A stretch of 64,000 nt of DNA from positions 372,001 to 436,000 of the forward strand of contig OY725494.1 of the NCBI GenBank assembly GCA_963281255.1. The letters run 5' to 3'. The notes under the pieces are model-generated. The model ran no database searches. It was not told the DNA's origin and worked only from the letters and a program-made list of their open reading frames with translations. The position numbers and the translations under genes are program-made. The DNA is from Aphrocallistes beatrix (taxonomy: Eukaryota > Porifera > Hexactinellida > Sceptrulophora > Aphrocallistidae). Shown here one piece after another: positions 48,738-61,100 of the stretch (position 1 is the stretch's first letter; each line of letters opens with the position of its first letter).

Positions 48738-48867
48738 AATAAATAGCGTTATTTTGCAAACAAGATATGAGCCACAAAATATATAATTCTTAGCCAAAAA
48801 AACACTATTTAATTTCCAGAATAATATTACATCCTTTTTAGAAATCTCAAATTTAGGATAGTATAAA

Positions 48868-49156
48868 ATGGATCAGCCTCATAGAGGTGGGAATGGTGGA
48901 AGAGGTGGAAGAGGTGGGAATGGTGGGAGAGGGGGGAGAGGTAAGAAGAACGGAGGTGGTAGTAGCCAATCCGGATCTTCTAGTCCCCATACGACCAGTT
49001 CCGCGGGCTCTACACCTCCTCACACAGCCTCAGATACTTCTTTAGAACAGACGAGCACCTCAGTTCAACAGCTCAGTCTACAACCAGCTACTGGTGATAC
49101 GAGCGTACCAGCAGGTCTCCAGGACTTGCCACAGCCTGCACTGCCTATACAAGAAG
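48868..49156 (+). CDS. AGO: AGO exon 1: RGG-rich N-terminus
   Basis: ATG at 48868 after GTATAAA. Gly/Arg-rich then Ser/Thr/Gln-rich, 96 codons, ending in phase 1 at GAAG|GTAAAC. Confidence 0.85.
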
Positions 49157-52100
49157 GTAAACCTGCACCAACTTATCTATATATTGTGTGTAGGGCGCTA
49201 GTTGATCGTGAAAAAGAAGATTGCGATTCCGATCTTAGCTGATATTATGATCGGCGATCCCGGTCAACATAGGCGCGCCGAACAGGGTATTATACAGCCA
49301 TCCAGAGATACGCTCCTAGACTCAAACAGAGGCGTAGCCAGCCCAATTTTTAGGGTGCGGCAATTCCGTGAGAGGGTTGCGGCACCCAATGCTAATTTGT
49401 GAAATTCTAGTGGGCACAGCCTTTGAGGTTGCGGCCTAGGCCCCATGTGCCGCACCCTGGCTACGCCTCTGGTCTCAAACGCATAAACTTTCGTACGCCT
49501 AAATCGATAAGTAGCATTATTATAGAGGGTAAATTGGGTATTTTTCTGGATTTTCACGCTCCTAAACACTTTGAGGCTTAAAATGATACGCCTAAAGAAG
49601 CGTCTCGCGCTCCTAGATAATCCCTTGGTGGGGACTGGGGGGCTCGAATCCCCCCCCCTGATTGGAAGATGGCCCTTAGACGCCATACAAAATTTAGGGC
49701 TGAGTCCCTCCTGCTCATAGATTTCAAAAAGTTCGGCGCCCCTGCCGATCAAGATCAAAATTTCAAAAAGTAACGCGATCTCGATCATTTTTCCGATCGT
49801 TTTTATTGCTTGATTTATCATTCTTATCGGAACTAAAATTCGAAATCTAATCAAGCTTAGCTTAGCTATCAAAATATGTAAGAGTCTTTTAGTGCTGGAA
49901 CAAGACTCAATTGTTAGCAGCAAAGAAAAATATAATAACTTAATGATGATGAGGAGAGAAGAAAATACAAATTTCCAAAAATGATCGGGCTAAAAAAGGA
50001 TTTTTCAAAATAAAAATGATTGCCGATCATCAAAATAGGATCGTGATCGAGCGATCCGATTGCCTTAATACCATATCTTCGAATAGTAGATATGTATATA
50101 TATCGACTTAAAATATTTTTGCATTTATTGGACGATATTCTGACGGAAAATAATAAAAATCCATTATAACTTAGTTTTGAAAAAATCAATCAAATTGTCA
50201 TTAAATTGGACGCAAATTTGATTCGTGTGAAGCAGTGGTCCGCCAAACCTGTGGCCTGTGTATTGTCCTTAGAATTATATAATATTTTCTAACATTTCTA
50301 TAGCTGGAGGTGCTACACCTTTTCCTATTGACACTCCTGAATCTTTTGCGGCCACAGAATCTCCATCTACACCTCACGTTCTCACGGAGAGGAAATTCTT
50401 TCCTCCCGCAAGACCTAACTTCGGCAAAATGGGCAGAGTCATTCCTTTGCTGGTGAACTTTTTCCCAATTAAGATTGATTGTGGAACGATCGCACAGTAT
50501 GATGTTAAGGTGTTCACTGAGGAAATGGTCGCGAAGAGAGGTAACTTCATTTCTGTATGAGCACCAATGGTTGACATATACTTTATCCCTTACGGGGGAA
50601 AATAAATGTAAATCACTTCTGCTAGTACGAATTCCGGATATTACGAACAAATTTCGACCATCCCCTGGTATTAAAACCCTAATTTGCATCTGGGATTTTT
50701 CTATTTATACTAACTACCCCAAACTTGTATGACTTCCCTACTGAAAATAGCTTAAACCGGAAATGAGGAAGCAAATTTCCTAGGCAGCGAAGGGTCAAGG
50801 TTCTACTGTGCATTATTTTACACTTTACAATGTGCTATAATGTGAACTAGGTTACGAAGGCAACGGAATGCAAGATCGTGAAGAAAAGCGCTATGTGATG
50901 GAGAGTTTCTTGAAGGACTGTGCTACTCTCTTTCCAGGAGAATGCCCAGTGTACGATGGTAGAGCTATCATGTACACTAAGAAGCCTTTGATGGAGCGGC
51001 CCTTTCATCTTGTGGAGTACAGCGACCCAGAAGATGGGAATAATGGAGAAAGGAGGAAGGCTCACGTCGTGTTAAAATTCGCAACGAGGTAAAGTTTTTT
51101 GAGATTTTGTAGATATTTTGTATAGAAACAATGTCAACTCATCGCGCAACTATGACATCATCGTCACATTATAGATTAAATTTTTTAGTGATAACATAGA
51201 AGGCGTCTACTTTAACTTATTATTAGAGATAATATCCCCTCCATTCTTCCAAATCCCCCACTAACTCCATAGCAGTGTTTCCCAGGCCGAATTGCATTTG
51301 AAAGGATGAATGGAGCTCGAAACCAGGTGTCAAGGAGGCTTTTGACCTCAAATATTTGTGGGATGTGAGTCGGGGACGCTGCATTTGTCCGACACCATAT
51401 GTAGGCATTTATCCGATAACTTTTCTTCTCGTAAACGGAAGTTTCGTCCCCAGAAACCTAAACTATGACATCATTGTCACATTATAGATTAAAAGTCTTT
51501 AGTGATAACATAGCAGGCGTCTACTTTAACTTATTATTAGAGATCATATCCCTCCATTCTTCCAAACCCCCCACTAACTCTACATATAGCAGTGTTTCCC
51601 ACAGAATTTTTAGAAAGCGCTTATTTAGAAATGTTGCGTATATTCGTGAGATTCTTATAACCATGGATGGTTTTGTACCAAATTGTGTCATGCGACACAA
51701 TTTGGTGGCGTTGATTATCAGGATACGATGAAACAGATTGAACTACAAGGCTATTTGAGTAAGCGAAACTAAATCTCACGATTCTACAGATAACCTCGGA
51801 ATTCTACACTACACTACCATCCATTGCTATGCAGTATAAGCATCTCACTGATCTACGCAACAGTACCCTCGACTATAAAAATGCATACTTGCCAACTGTC
51901 CCGTTTTTGGCGGGACGTCCCGCTTTTTTTTTACTCATGTATAATACTTTTCTATTGCGTCCCGCCATGTCCCTCGAAATTCCATGCTGCGTCCCGTTTT
52001 TATCATGGCTCAGGTTGGCATGTATGAAAATGATTAAAATTTAAAAGAAGTTTGACGCAGTTTGAAGACTTAAGCGCTTCGGGGACGCTTCATTTGTCCG

Positions 52101-55100
52101 ACAACTTTTCAAATTCGTCCCGGAAATTTCGTCCCCGGAAACCTAAGTTGTGTAGACAATGTGTAATAATGAAGGGAGTGGGCGCTTTTAGGTGTGGAAA
52201 TGGATAAGGAGAGGCCAAAGGCCGAATTGCATTTGAAAGTAGGAATGGAGCTCGAAACCAGGTGTCAAGGAGGCTTTTGAGGTGGAGAATTGAAGTATTC
52301 ACGTGATATCGTGGCGTTTTAGGCTCATGACAATGTAATAATGGAATTTTGCACAACAGCCGTAGTTTATGTACTAACTTGAACTGTCTTGGCTTTTAGC
52401 CGCTATGACTCGGAATTATCCGAAAGATGGTAAATATAGGAAAGTTGTCGGACGAATGCCAACATCTAAAATTTGGACAAATGCCTACATACAGTGTCGG
52501 ACTAATGCAGGCGCTCCATTCGAACGAGTTAACTGAATTGGTTCGACTGGAATAAGTCCGACCAAATTCCATAGCTGGATTAAGTCCGACTGGAATAAGT
52601 CTGAATTTTCGAAACTGGAAAGAGCCGAATAATATGTACATAATACTGGAATAAAGAAGTGGCTAACAAGTTAGATATACATTTTACTTAAAAATTTTGA
52701 AAACATTCCGCACCAAAAACCCATAGAATCTCCCCTGGTTCCTAACAAACCAAAAAATGCCTCCAATCGACCCCCATTCTTTTATTTCACAAAATAAACA
52801 CCATTCTTCCTCTGCATCCAAATAGATCATTCGACCTTATTCCAGTTTTGAGAATTCGGCTTTATTCCGCTTTCCCTTTATAAGTTGAGCACTGGGCTGT
52901 CTGCGAATAACCCGGCTCTCTTAACTTGAACCGAGGCCTTCTGAACTCGATGAAGTGGAATTTGGTCGGGGTCCATTTAGGGAAATTAGGACTTATTCCA
53001 ATCGGACTTAATCCAGCTCTGGAATTTTGTCGGACTTATTCCAGTCGGACTTAATCAATACGGACCTATTACAGTTTCCCATTCGAACTACCGTAAACTG
53101 AGGCGACTTTGGCCCTAAGAGGTTGCTTTGTCCCACGATATCAATTTTAATAAAATATACTCAAACTGGTTTAAATACCTTTGGATATATCGAGAGTTTC
53201 ATTCAACATATTATCAATGTGATTACATTGATTCATAATTTCAATCAAATGTTTTAGTCTGTGCCAAAATTAACCCCTTAAATCGCTTCGAAATTGATTT
53301 TTCAAATTATCATTTTTCCTTTGCATCTAAATTTCAAATATTTTGTTTTCACTATCCTGTAATCATTTGTAGAATTAAAGAAAACCCCTCTTACTTTCAT
53401 TAATCCAACGAAGCAATAACATAACTGATTTGGTCTACAAGCAATTTATATGCTACGAGTATAAGAACTAAGCAATCTTATTCGATATTAAAATAAAAGT
53501 CCACATCCAGATACCAAGAAAATATTTCATAACTTAAATATAGATGTGATTTTTGGATACTTGATAGTTTTACCATTTACTGTGGTCTGTGCGTTGGTGT
53601 CCATTATCTGGAATGTATATTTCGTGAGAAAGATAGTTCAGTTTATCCGCTCATACCGTCATTGCGTTGAAAAGGCAAAATCAGATCCATTCGGAAATCT
53701 TTCAGAAAAAGCCTTGTATCTCAAGTCAGAGTTCATTAAATACGTATTTCTACTACTAATCAACATCACTGAGTTTGGTTGCCTTTTATTGTTTGTGTTA
53801 GTTTGGCTGAGATACCAAGTGCTTACAGACTTAGTGACTCAAACTGTACCAAAATGTTAACACATTTTAAAAATCTCCACACTAAGTTAATGTATGAAAA
53901 TCCGATCAATTATATCATACTATCCGTTGGACAATCAGGAGGATTGATATCTCTAGCATTTGGCATTTGTCTGATGAAATTCCTTCATGAAAACTTCCAT
54001 AACATCCGTTCCACTGCATTTCATTCCATAAGACGCCTGCTGGTTAGGATTAACAATTCTACGCTTAAATTTGTATGAATTTATAGACAGTATATTTACA
54101 CTACTCACTATCGCTCGCGCTCTACAAAACGGTCCGTGTCTATTCAATCATCTTTACGGAATTGCTTACTACAAGCCAGTGCTTGTTACTGAACGAGATA
54201 TTGAAGCGTTTAGACTCGCTTATCATATTAAGGAGTCTGTCACTTTCATACTTGAATCAATAGCACTGTTTTCACTTGTATCTCAGTACCTGTCATGTAC
54301 TGTTCTGTTCTTTGGCCGGATCCTTGTCAATCAGCTGAAATACCGCTATGGTTACGTGCAAACTAGGTTCACACCTAGTCTGAATGAGACGCTTCTATAA
54401 TTAAGTGAACAACATTTGATTAATATTAAACTCTGTATTATGTACATTATTGTATAGTTGTTCATTCTTTTGTGATAATGACATGGTAGCACAATGCAGA
54501 GTTTATTATTACTTACACTAAATTATGGGAAGAGACTGTATATTTCGATCAGAAAATATGTCGAATTTTGATCAAAAATGTGGAATTTCAATACTAATTA
54601 ATACAAATTCAACATTTCTGATCAAAATATACTCATTTCAAGAGGTAACTCCTCAAAGAGACGCAAACCATGAATTATAACCAGGGTTGCTGTGGGAATG
54701 GGAATCCCCATGGGATGGGGATGGGAATGGGAATGGGAATGGGAATGGGAATGGGAATGGGAATGGGAATGGGAATGGGAATGGGAATGGGAATGGGAAT
54801 GGGAATGGGAATGGGAATGATTTTTTCCCCCGTGGGGATTCCCATAGGAATTATATGGGAATGGGATGGGAATTGAAATTTCATTCCCACGGCAACCCTG
54901 ATTATAACTGATGGATAATAGTGATCCTTCAATTCATTTAAGTAGGATAGAATCTTAAATTGTTTTTTAATTATGCATTGATAGAAAATAAATGTGCAGA
55001 ATCACTTTTTTTTATGAGGTAATCTTTTTTTCGAAATATTTTGTTCGTAATTATCTCCATATGCTCAAATAGATAGAAAGATTTTTGAGCTTATTTCGAA

Positions 55101-58100
55101 TTCTAATATAGAACTATATAATGTGGAGAGTACAAAACTAGCTAGACCAATCAAATTCATTATTTCTGTGTTTCTGAATGAGTTAATTCGTTATAACTGA
55201 AGAAGATCATATGTGTATATCAAAATGTTCCTCTTCAATACTCTACTTATTTGCATACTATGCTCAACTTCTCTTATCAAATTCTCTACATCCACTAAAC
55301 CCGTGATAAACATACTCACACAACTCAGTACAAAACTGCTTCAAGTTGAGTTCAGATACGAAGGACCGAAAGCGGATTTAATTATACTTAACTGTCGTCA
55401 TTTCAAAGACCCTTGGAATCGAAATCATGAGATCACAATTCGCGAAGTTGGGAAAGTTCCATCCACCCCAGGCAAAAGCTTTTACTCAGTTCTTGTTAAA
55501 GATCCTTATTTAGGTAATTCTTGTATACGGGTATGCGCGAAATTTAACACGAAAAGAGAGTGTAGCATTGTGAGCTACCTTTCCGTACTATCTTACAGCG
55601 ATGATATCAAATCAGTGCTGAATGTTAAGCAATCAGAACTCGGTCGTTTTTGGCCGTATATGCTCTCCATAGAAAAACACGGTCTTGATTTTAATACCCA
55701 TTTTAAGTTTAAATATTTTCTGCGTTATGATGGCAAGGGCTACCATTCCGTTATAAATATGTTTACCTGTCGATTCACCTTTGAACCCTTCACTCTCACC
55801 TCATGCAGGCGTCTGGATGCTGGAGGTTTTGGTATATTTGATACGGTACACACCATAACTAAATTGCCTTGGGCTGTGGATACGGGTCGATTTGTGATTT
55901 TCGTTTGTTTAAGAGATCCTCATGGCTCGTGTAGTCCGCCTTTTTACTATGAAACGAAGAATACTTTCACTGAAAAACCGATCTTTCCTTATATTTCACG
56001 CGTAGAGAAGTTTAATAAATTCGGTTACAGCAATTTCCTCAATGTAGAATGGTACTATGACACAACTAAATCAATACATTGGATGCAAGTAGCTGTTGGA
56101 TCTTGCTATAACGGGTTGAATATCATCGCCAGCAAAACTGATACTTTCAACGGACCTGGTAACAAACTACAGAAATATTACAGGAGAGTATTCAAAAATC
56201 TCCCGAGAGGATTGAACTGTGTTCAGGCTTGTGATGGCAATGTAGGATCTCAGAGATGTTCACGCCCACTTATCCTGTACAACGCAGATGAAAAGTACAT
56301 TGATAAGCAAGGACGGCCTAAAATCACTCGTGCGGTTAAAAAGTCTCGTTTTGGGTACAGTAATGAAGTTGAAATATTCTATGGAATCCCACCAAGTCTC
56401 TTCCAATTGAGTCCCATTGTTGATATTTACCGCTGTCAATTCACTGAGAACCCATTTCGCGTGTATAACTATACATGGGCGAATTGGAAAAGTTTAGGGA
56501 GATTTGGGCCTGAGCATAATATCATTATCTCGAATATGCCTATTGGAGGTGCATGTGTGACTATTTGCGGAATGCGAAATAAGATTGAATCGTGTAGTTT
56601 GCCGTACAAAATTGATAATTACATTAAAACGCGTACAATGATGGACTCACCAGATTCTCCACGTGTTGTTAGCATGAAGAAATTCACTAAATTCGCCTAT
56701 TCAAATAATATAAACTTAACATGGTACTATCCGAAGAGTTTGATCGACAAACACCCATTTATGCATATATACACGTGTCAGTATTCAGAACCATCTTCGA
56801 CTTTTAACTACACCCTCGCTGTTCGCTTAAAAGCTGACAAAAACCGCGATAATTACAAGCTTGAGATATACAACTTGCCGACTGGGAGAGTTTGCCTTGT
56901 GATATGTGGCGACAGCAAAACCAGTGAGATGTGTGGGTCTATATTTAAATTTGAAAATCTCGTTGATGTGAATCTGAAGAATGTTCCTTCGGGATTAATC
57001 AGAATTAGCGGATTTAAACGTAAAGTGAAATACGGTTACACAAGTGGAATCGAGTTAAGTGTTAAATTCCCATCGAAAACACAGAAAACATACCCATATA
57101 TGGTCATCTACAGGTGTGAATACACCTACTACCCAAAGTACCAAACTTCTAATTATACAATTGCTATGCGGGTTAAAGGACGAAACAATGTTGAAGATTA
57201 TTCCTTAACTGTTGAAGGAATGCCAATTGGATTAGCTTGTATCCATGTTTGTGCTGAGAATAATAATTTCGAAACCTGTGGACTACCATATCGTGTGAAA
57301 AACACTCGAAAAGTCGAAGAAAAAGATTACACACGAAATGCACCGAAAATCATACATGTTGCAAAAGCCCTTGAACATGGATACAGTAGCATGGCATCAG
57401 TGAGATTTTCATATCCGAGTGAAGTAACCGCGAAATTTGACGCCATTTCCATCTACCGTTGTCGATATTATGAAAATCCCTTACGTACATTCGACTACTC
57501 GTTAGCAATGGAGTTGAGAGCGAGTGGAGATAAGAAGATTCACACTACGCAAATAAATGATTTGCCACGAGGCAAAGCTTGTGTACAGATATGCGCTATG
57601 AATGAGGATTTTGAGAGTTGTGGTTTGCCATATAAAATAGTGAACTGATCATGTATTAGTGTTCATTTGATGTTATTGAGTTATTCCTTATCTGTTGTAT
57701 TCATTATAATTAAATTTAAACCAAGAGTTTTCTAACCAGTAACCTGGGTTGATAGAAATGGCCTGACTGTATATTTTGATCATAAAATATGTAGAATTTT
57801 GATCAGAAATGTTGAATTTGTATTAATTAATATTGAAATTCTAATTGAAATTCCAAGAACATTGATTTTCTGATCAAATTCTATTATACAGTAGAATCTC
57901 GTTAATACAAACACCAGGGGACGATCGAAATTTGTTCGTACTATCCGGAATTCGTATTAACCGAAGTGATTTACATGGAGGGGAGCATGGTGGAAATAGT
58001 TCGCAAAAAAACCCGGAAATAGTTCGACTTTCCAAAAAAGGAAATAGTTCACATAAAAACCACCATTAATCATAATGCTAAAATGTCGAACTATTTCCTA

Positions 58101-61100
58101 AATCTGCAATTCGAACTATTTCCTTTTTCGAAAAGTCGAACCATTTCCGCATTACCTTTACATCCTCCGTAGGGATAGTATATATGTATGTTCGTATTAA
58201 CAAGGTTCTACTGTAGTTCCTGATAAAAAATAGTCTCCCTAGTTTGCTGGTTTTAAAGACTAAGTACGTTTGCTTAATTTCATTTTACCTATTTTTATTT
58301 ATCATTGCCTCTTCTCCCCATAGAGTGGATCTCTCTCTCTTGAACCATTTCGTAAACAGGAAAGAGCATTACAGAACTGGTTTAGAGCGCGAATCAGAAA
58401 TAGATCATCTCCAAGTCGCCATCACTGCGATTGACATTATACTCAAAGAATTACCCAAAGCACATGCAATTCCACTCGGTCGGAATTTCTACTTCTACCC
58501 TAAAGATTTGAATCAACAAAATGATCTTCGTGGAGGCCGGTGGATCTGGGACGGTTTCTTCCAATCCGTACGTCCCGGACAGTGGAAACCGTTTATTAAC
58601 ATTGACAAGACGAGTGGAGCTTTTGTGAAGCCAATGCCACTACTCGATTTCATACTGGACCTGACTGATACTGATGATGTGAACAAGGCATTGGATAAGA
58701 AGAATCGACAGAGAATCGCTGATCACATCTCTAACCTGTTGATTCAGACTACTCATATGAAGTTTAAGAAGAGGCAGAGGATTATTAGTCGCCCTAAATT
58801 AGTGTTTTTGGAATCTGCTCGTGATGAGATATTTGATAAAGATGGGAAAAAGATGAGTGTTGAGCAATACTTTCTTCAACAATATAATTGCAAGCTAAGA
58901 TTCCCGATGATTCCTTGTATTGATGTAGGTAAGTGACGGAGAGGAATTATAATTTACTATACACTTTACCATAGCCTACTGTATATAAGGCCTGACAGTA
59001 ACTTGCGGATTTGGGACTAGAGATGCGGTAGAAGATGGTTGAACTAATACATGAGCTGCCTTAAATCATTAACAAAGCACAATAGAGCTTAGGAATGTAT
59101 TACCAGCATATATAAATATGGTGTCAAAGTACCCATATCCGTTGTTAAAATTTAGATTAGTCACCATATGGTTGCGCAATAGGTTATATTTGTGACAAAT
59201 TTGGTGATTTTCAGAGGTCGTTTAAAGGCACTTCTAACTGTGTTTATTATAAGATTTTTCGCAATGAACTGTGATGTGAATGGGTTAGTGTCTAATACAG
59301 TGGTTCCCAACCTGGGCTCCATGGACCCCTTAGTGGTTTACAGAAGATGTCAGGGGGTCTACAGGATTCGAAATTTTGTGTGACGGTTAATTGGAGGGGT
59401 TCCACAGAACATAGGAAAATTTTTATAGGGGGTCCACAGCCCAAAAAGTTTGAAAACCGCTGGTAATGCATTGTTTTTGATGCAGGTACTAGGAGGACCC
59501 CAGGTACTATAACCATTTCACTGTATTTTATAAGTATTAATTTTCAGGTAAACCGCCTACTGCTAGGTTTGCTAAGCGCAAAAAAACTGCTCTCCCAATC
59601 GAATTGTGTTTGATAAAAGATGCACAGAGGAGTGGAATGGAATTGGAATCTGATCAGACTACGACGATGTTGAGAATGGCTGCCAAACCTGCCTTTGAGA
59701 GGAAAATGATGATTTCCGAAGTAGCGAAACACGTTCTAGGCGAAACAGACAAGGTTGGTATATATATCCGTACAAATTATTAAAGTACTGCATACATGCC
59801 ACCTGAGTCATGATAAAAGCGGGACGCAGCGTTGAATTTCGCGGGACATGGCGGGACACAATAGAAAAGTATTATACATAGAGTAAAAAAAAGCGGGACA
59901 TAATGGGGAAATTTCATGTAAAAGTGGGACACTCGAGAAAATTAGGTCAATAGAAAGGTGAAAAAAGCGGGAGTCCCGCCGAAAACGGGACAGTTGGCAA
60001 GTATGGTACTGGGTTCTCTCCAACCCGTTATGGCGTATCGGGCCGACACGTCTTCCTTTTTTAAGGAAATTTTGTGAGAAATTTTACATTTATTTTGTCA
60101 TTTTCTCGAGAAGTATAGACAGTCGACTCCGCTTAATAGGTCACTGTTTAATCGGGCCACTTTTGACAACGACTTTGACTGTGCTAACTATATACTAGGT
60201 AGTAACTAGTATACCTGATTTAAATAATAATTAATTCTCAGTTCAGGAAGCACTATCAGATCTCAACTGAGCCTAACATGCTGCGTGTAGAAGGCCATGT
60301 CTTACAACCACCAAGAATTCTCTACAAAGATAACACCAAAGCCGATCCAAGAGGTGGAAAATGGGACATCACCCATTATCAATTGTTACAAGCTAAAACC
60401 ATGTCACACTGGGTACTGTTGGATCTCGTTCGTACCAGCGTGGGAAGTATTGATAAATTTGTCGGAGAATTGCAACGTCAAGCCTTCGCTAAGGGAATGA
60501 AGATCGAGCTCCCAGTTGAAATTGTGAAGAAAGAACCGAGAACCGATAAAGAGATCAGGAAAATTTTACTCGACCTGAAAAAAAATTTCGGGAATTTGGA
60601 ACTCATACTTGTTATCATGGACGAAAGAATGCCGCCGAGAAAATTTAGTTTTGTAGTGTATAGAGAGGTTAAGAAGGTTGGAGATACAGAGATCGGCGTG
60701 CCCACACAATGTGTTAAAAAGTTAAATGTTGATAAAGCGAATGGGAGCACTGTCGGGAATATCTGTTTGAAGATTAATGCAAAGTTAGGTGGAGTGAATC
60801 ATACTGTTATTATGGAAGGTGAGCTTATCCTACATGTTAACATTATTAATTGTAAAACTCACATAAATTGATGGCGTATTAAAAAGTTGGGTCCTGTCAC
60901 TAGGATTGCTGTGAGAATGGGAATGATTTTTTCCCCCGTGGGGATTCTCACAGGATTCCTATGGGATTCCCACAGGATTCCTATGGGATTCCCACAGGGT
61001 TCCTATGGGGATTCCCACAGGAATTCTATAAAAATGAGATGGGAATGGGAATTGAAATTTCATTCCCACGGCAACCCTGCCTGTCACGCCAAAATGGTCC

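Larger units (their letters stand above)
47378..48867. other. Intergenic region upstream of Argonaute
   Basis: Contains the dispersed TTTCCGGTTTAAGCCATTTTG repeat (47635-47725), a minisatellite (47733-47911), a possible CATTTCGACTGTA-ended MITE near 47965-48060 and the hairpin at 48585-48737. No gene. Confidence 0.6.
51089..53545 (+). other. AGO intron 3, left part
   Basis: A mosaic of repeats: two tandem-like copies of CATCATTGTCACATTATAGATTAA plus following 90 bp (51150-51250, 51468-51560), pieces of the 37815 element (51290-51370, 52087-52380), the MITE at 51884-52026, a GGAATAAGTCCGAC-rich palindromic element (about 52520-53070) and a partial TACCGTAAACTGAGG copy (53091-53249). No gene. 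Confidence 0.6.

Noticed and set aside
49264..49923. Minus-strand 219-residue ORF in the AGO intron
   Set aside because: It runs through two nested MITEs and a GC-rich remnant; no protein-like conservation.
53093..53249. Separate new repeat
   Set aside because: It is the left part of the TACCGTAAACTGAGG family already listed at 43559.
54670..54932. ORFs with MGMGMG, GNGNGN or IPIPIP repeats
   Set aside because: Produced by the GGGAAT expansion inside a MITE.
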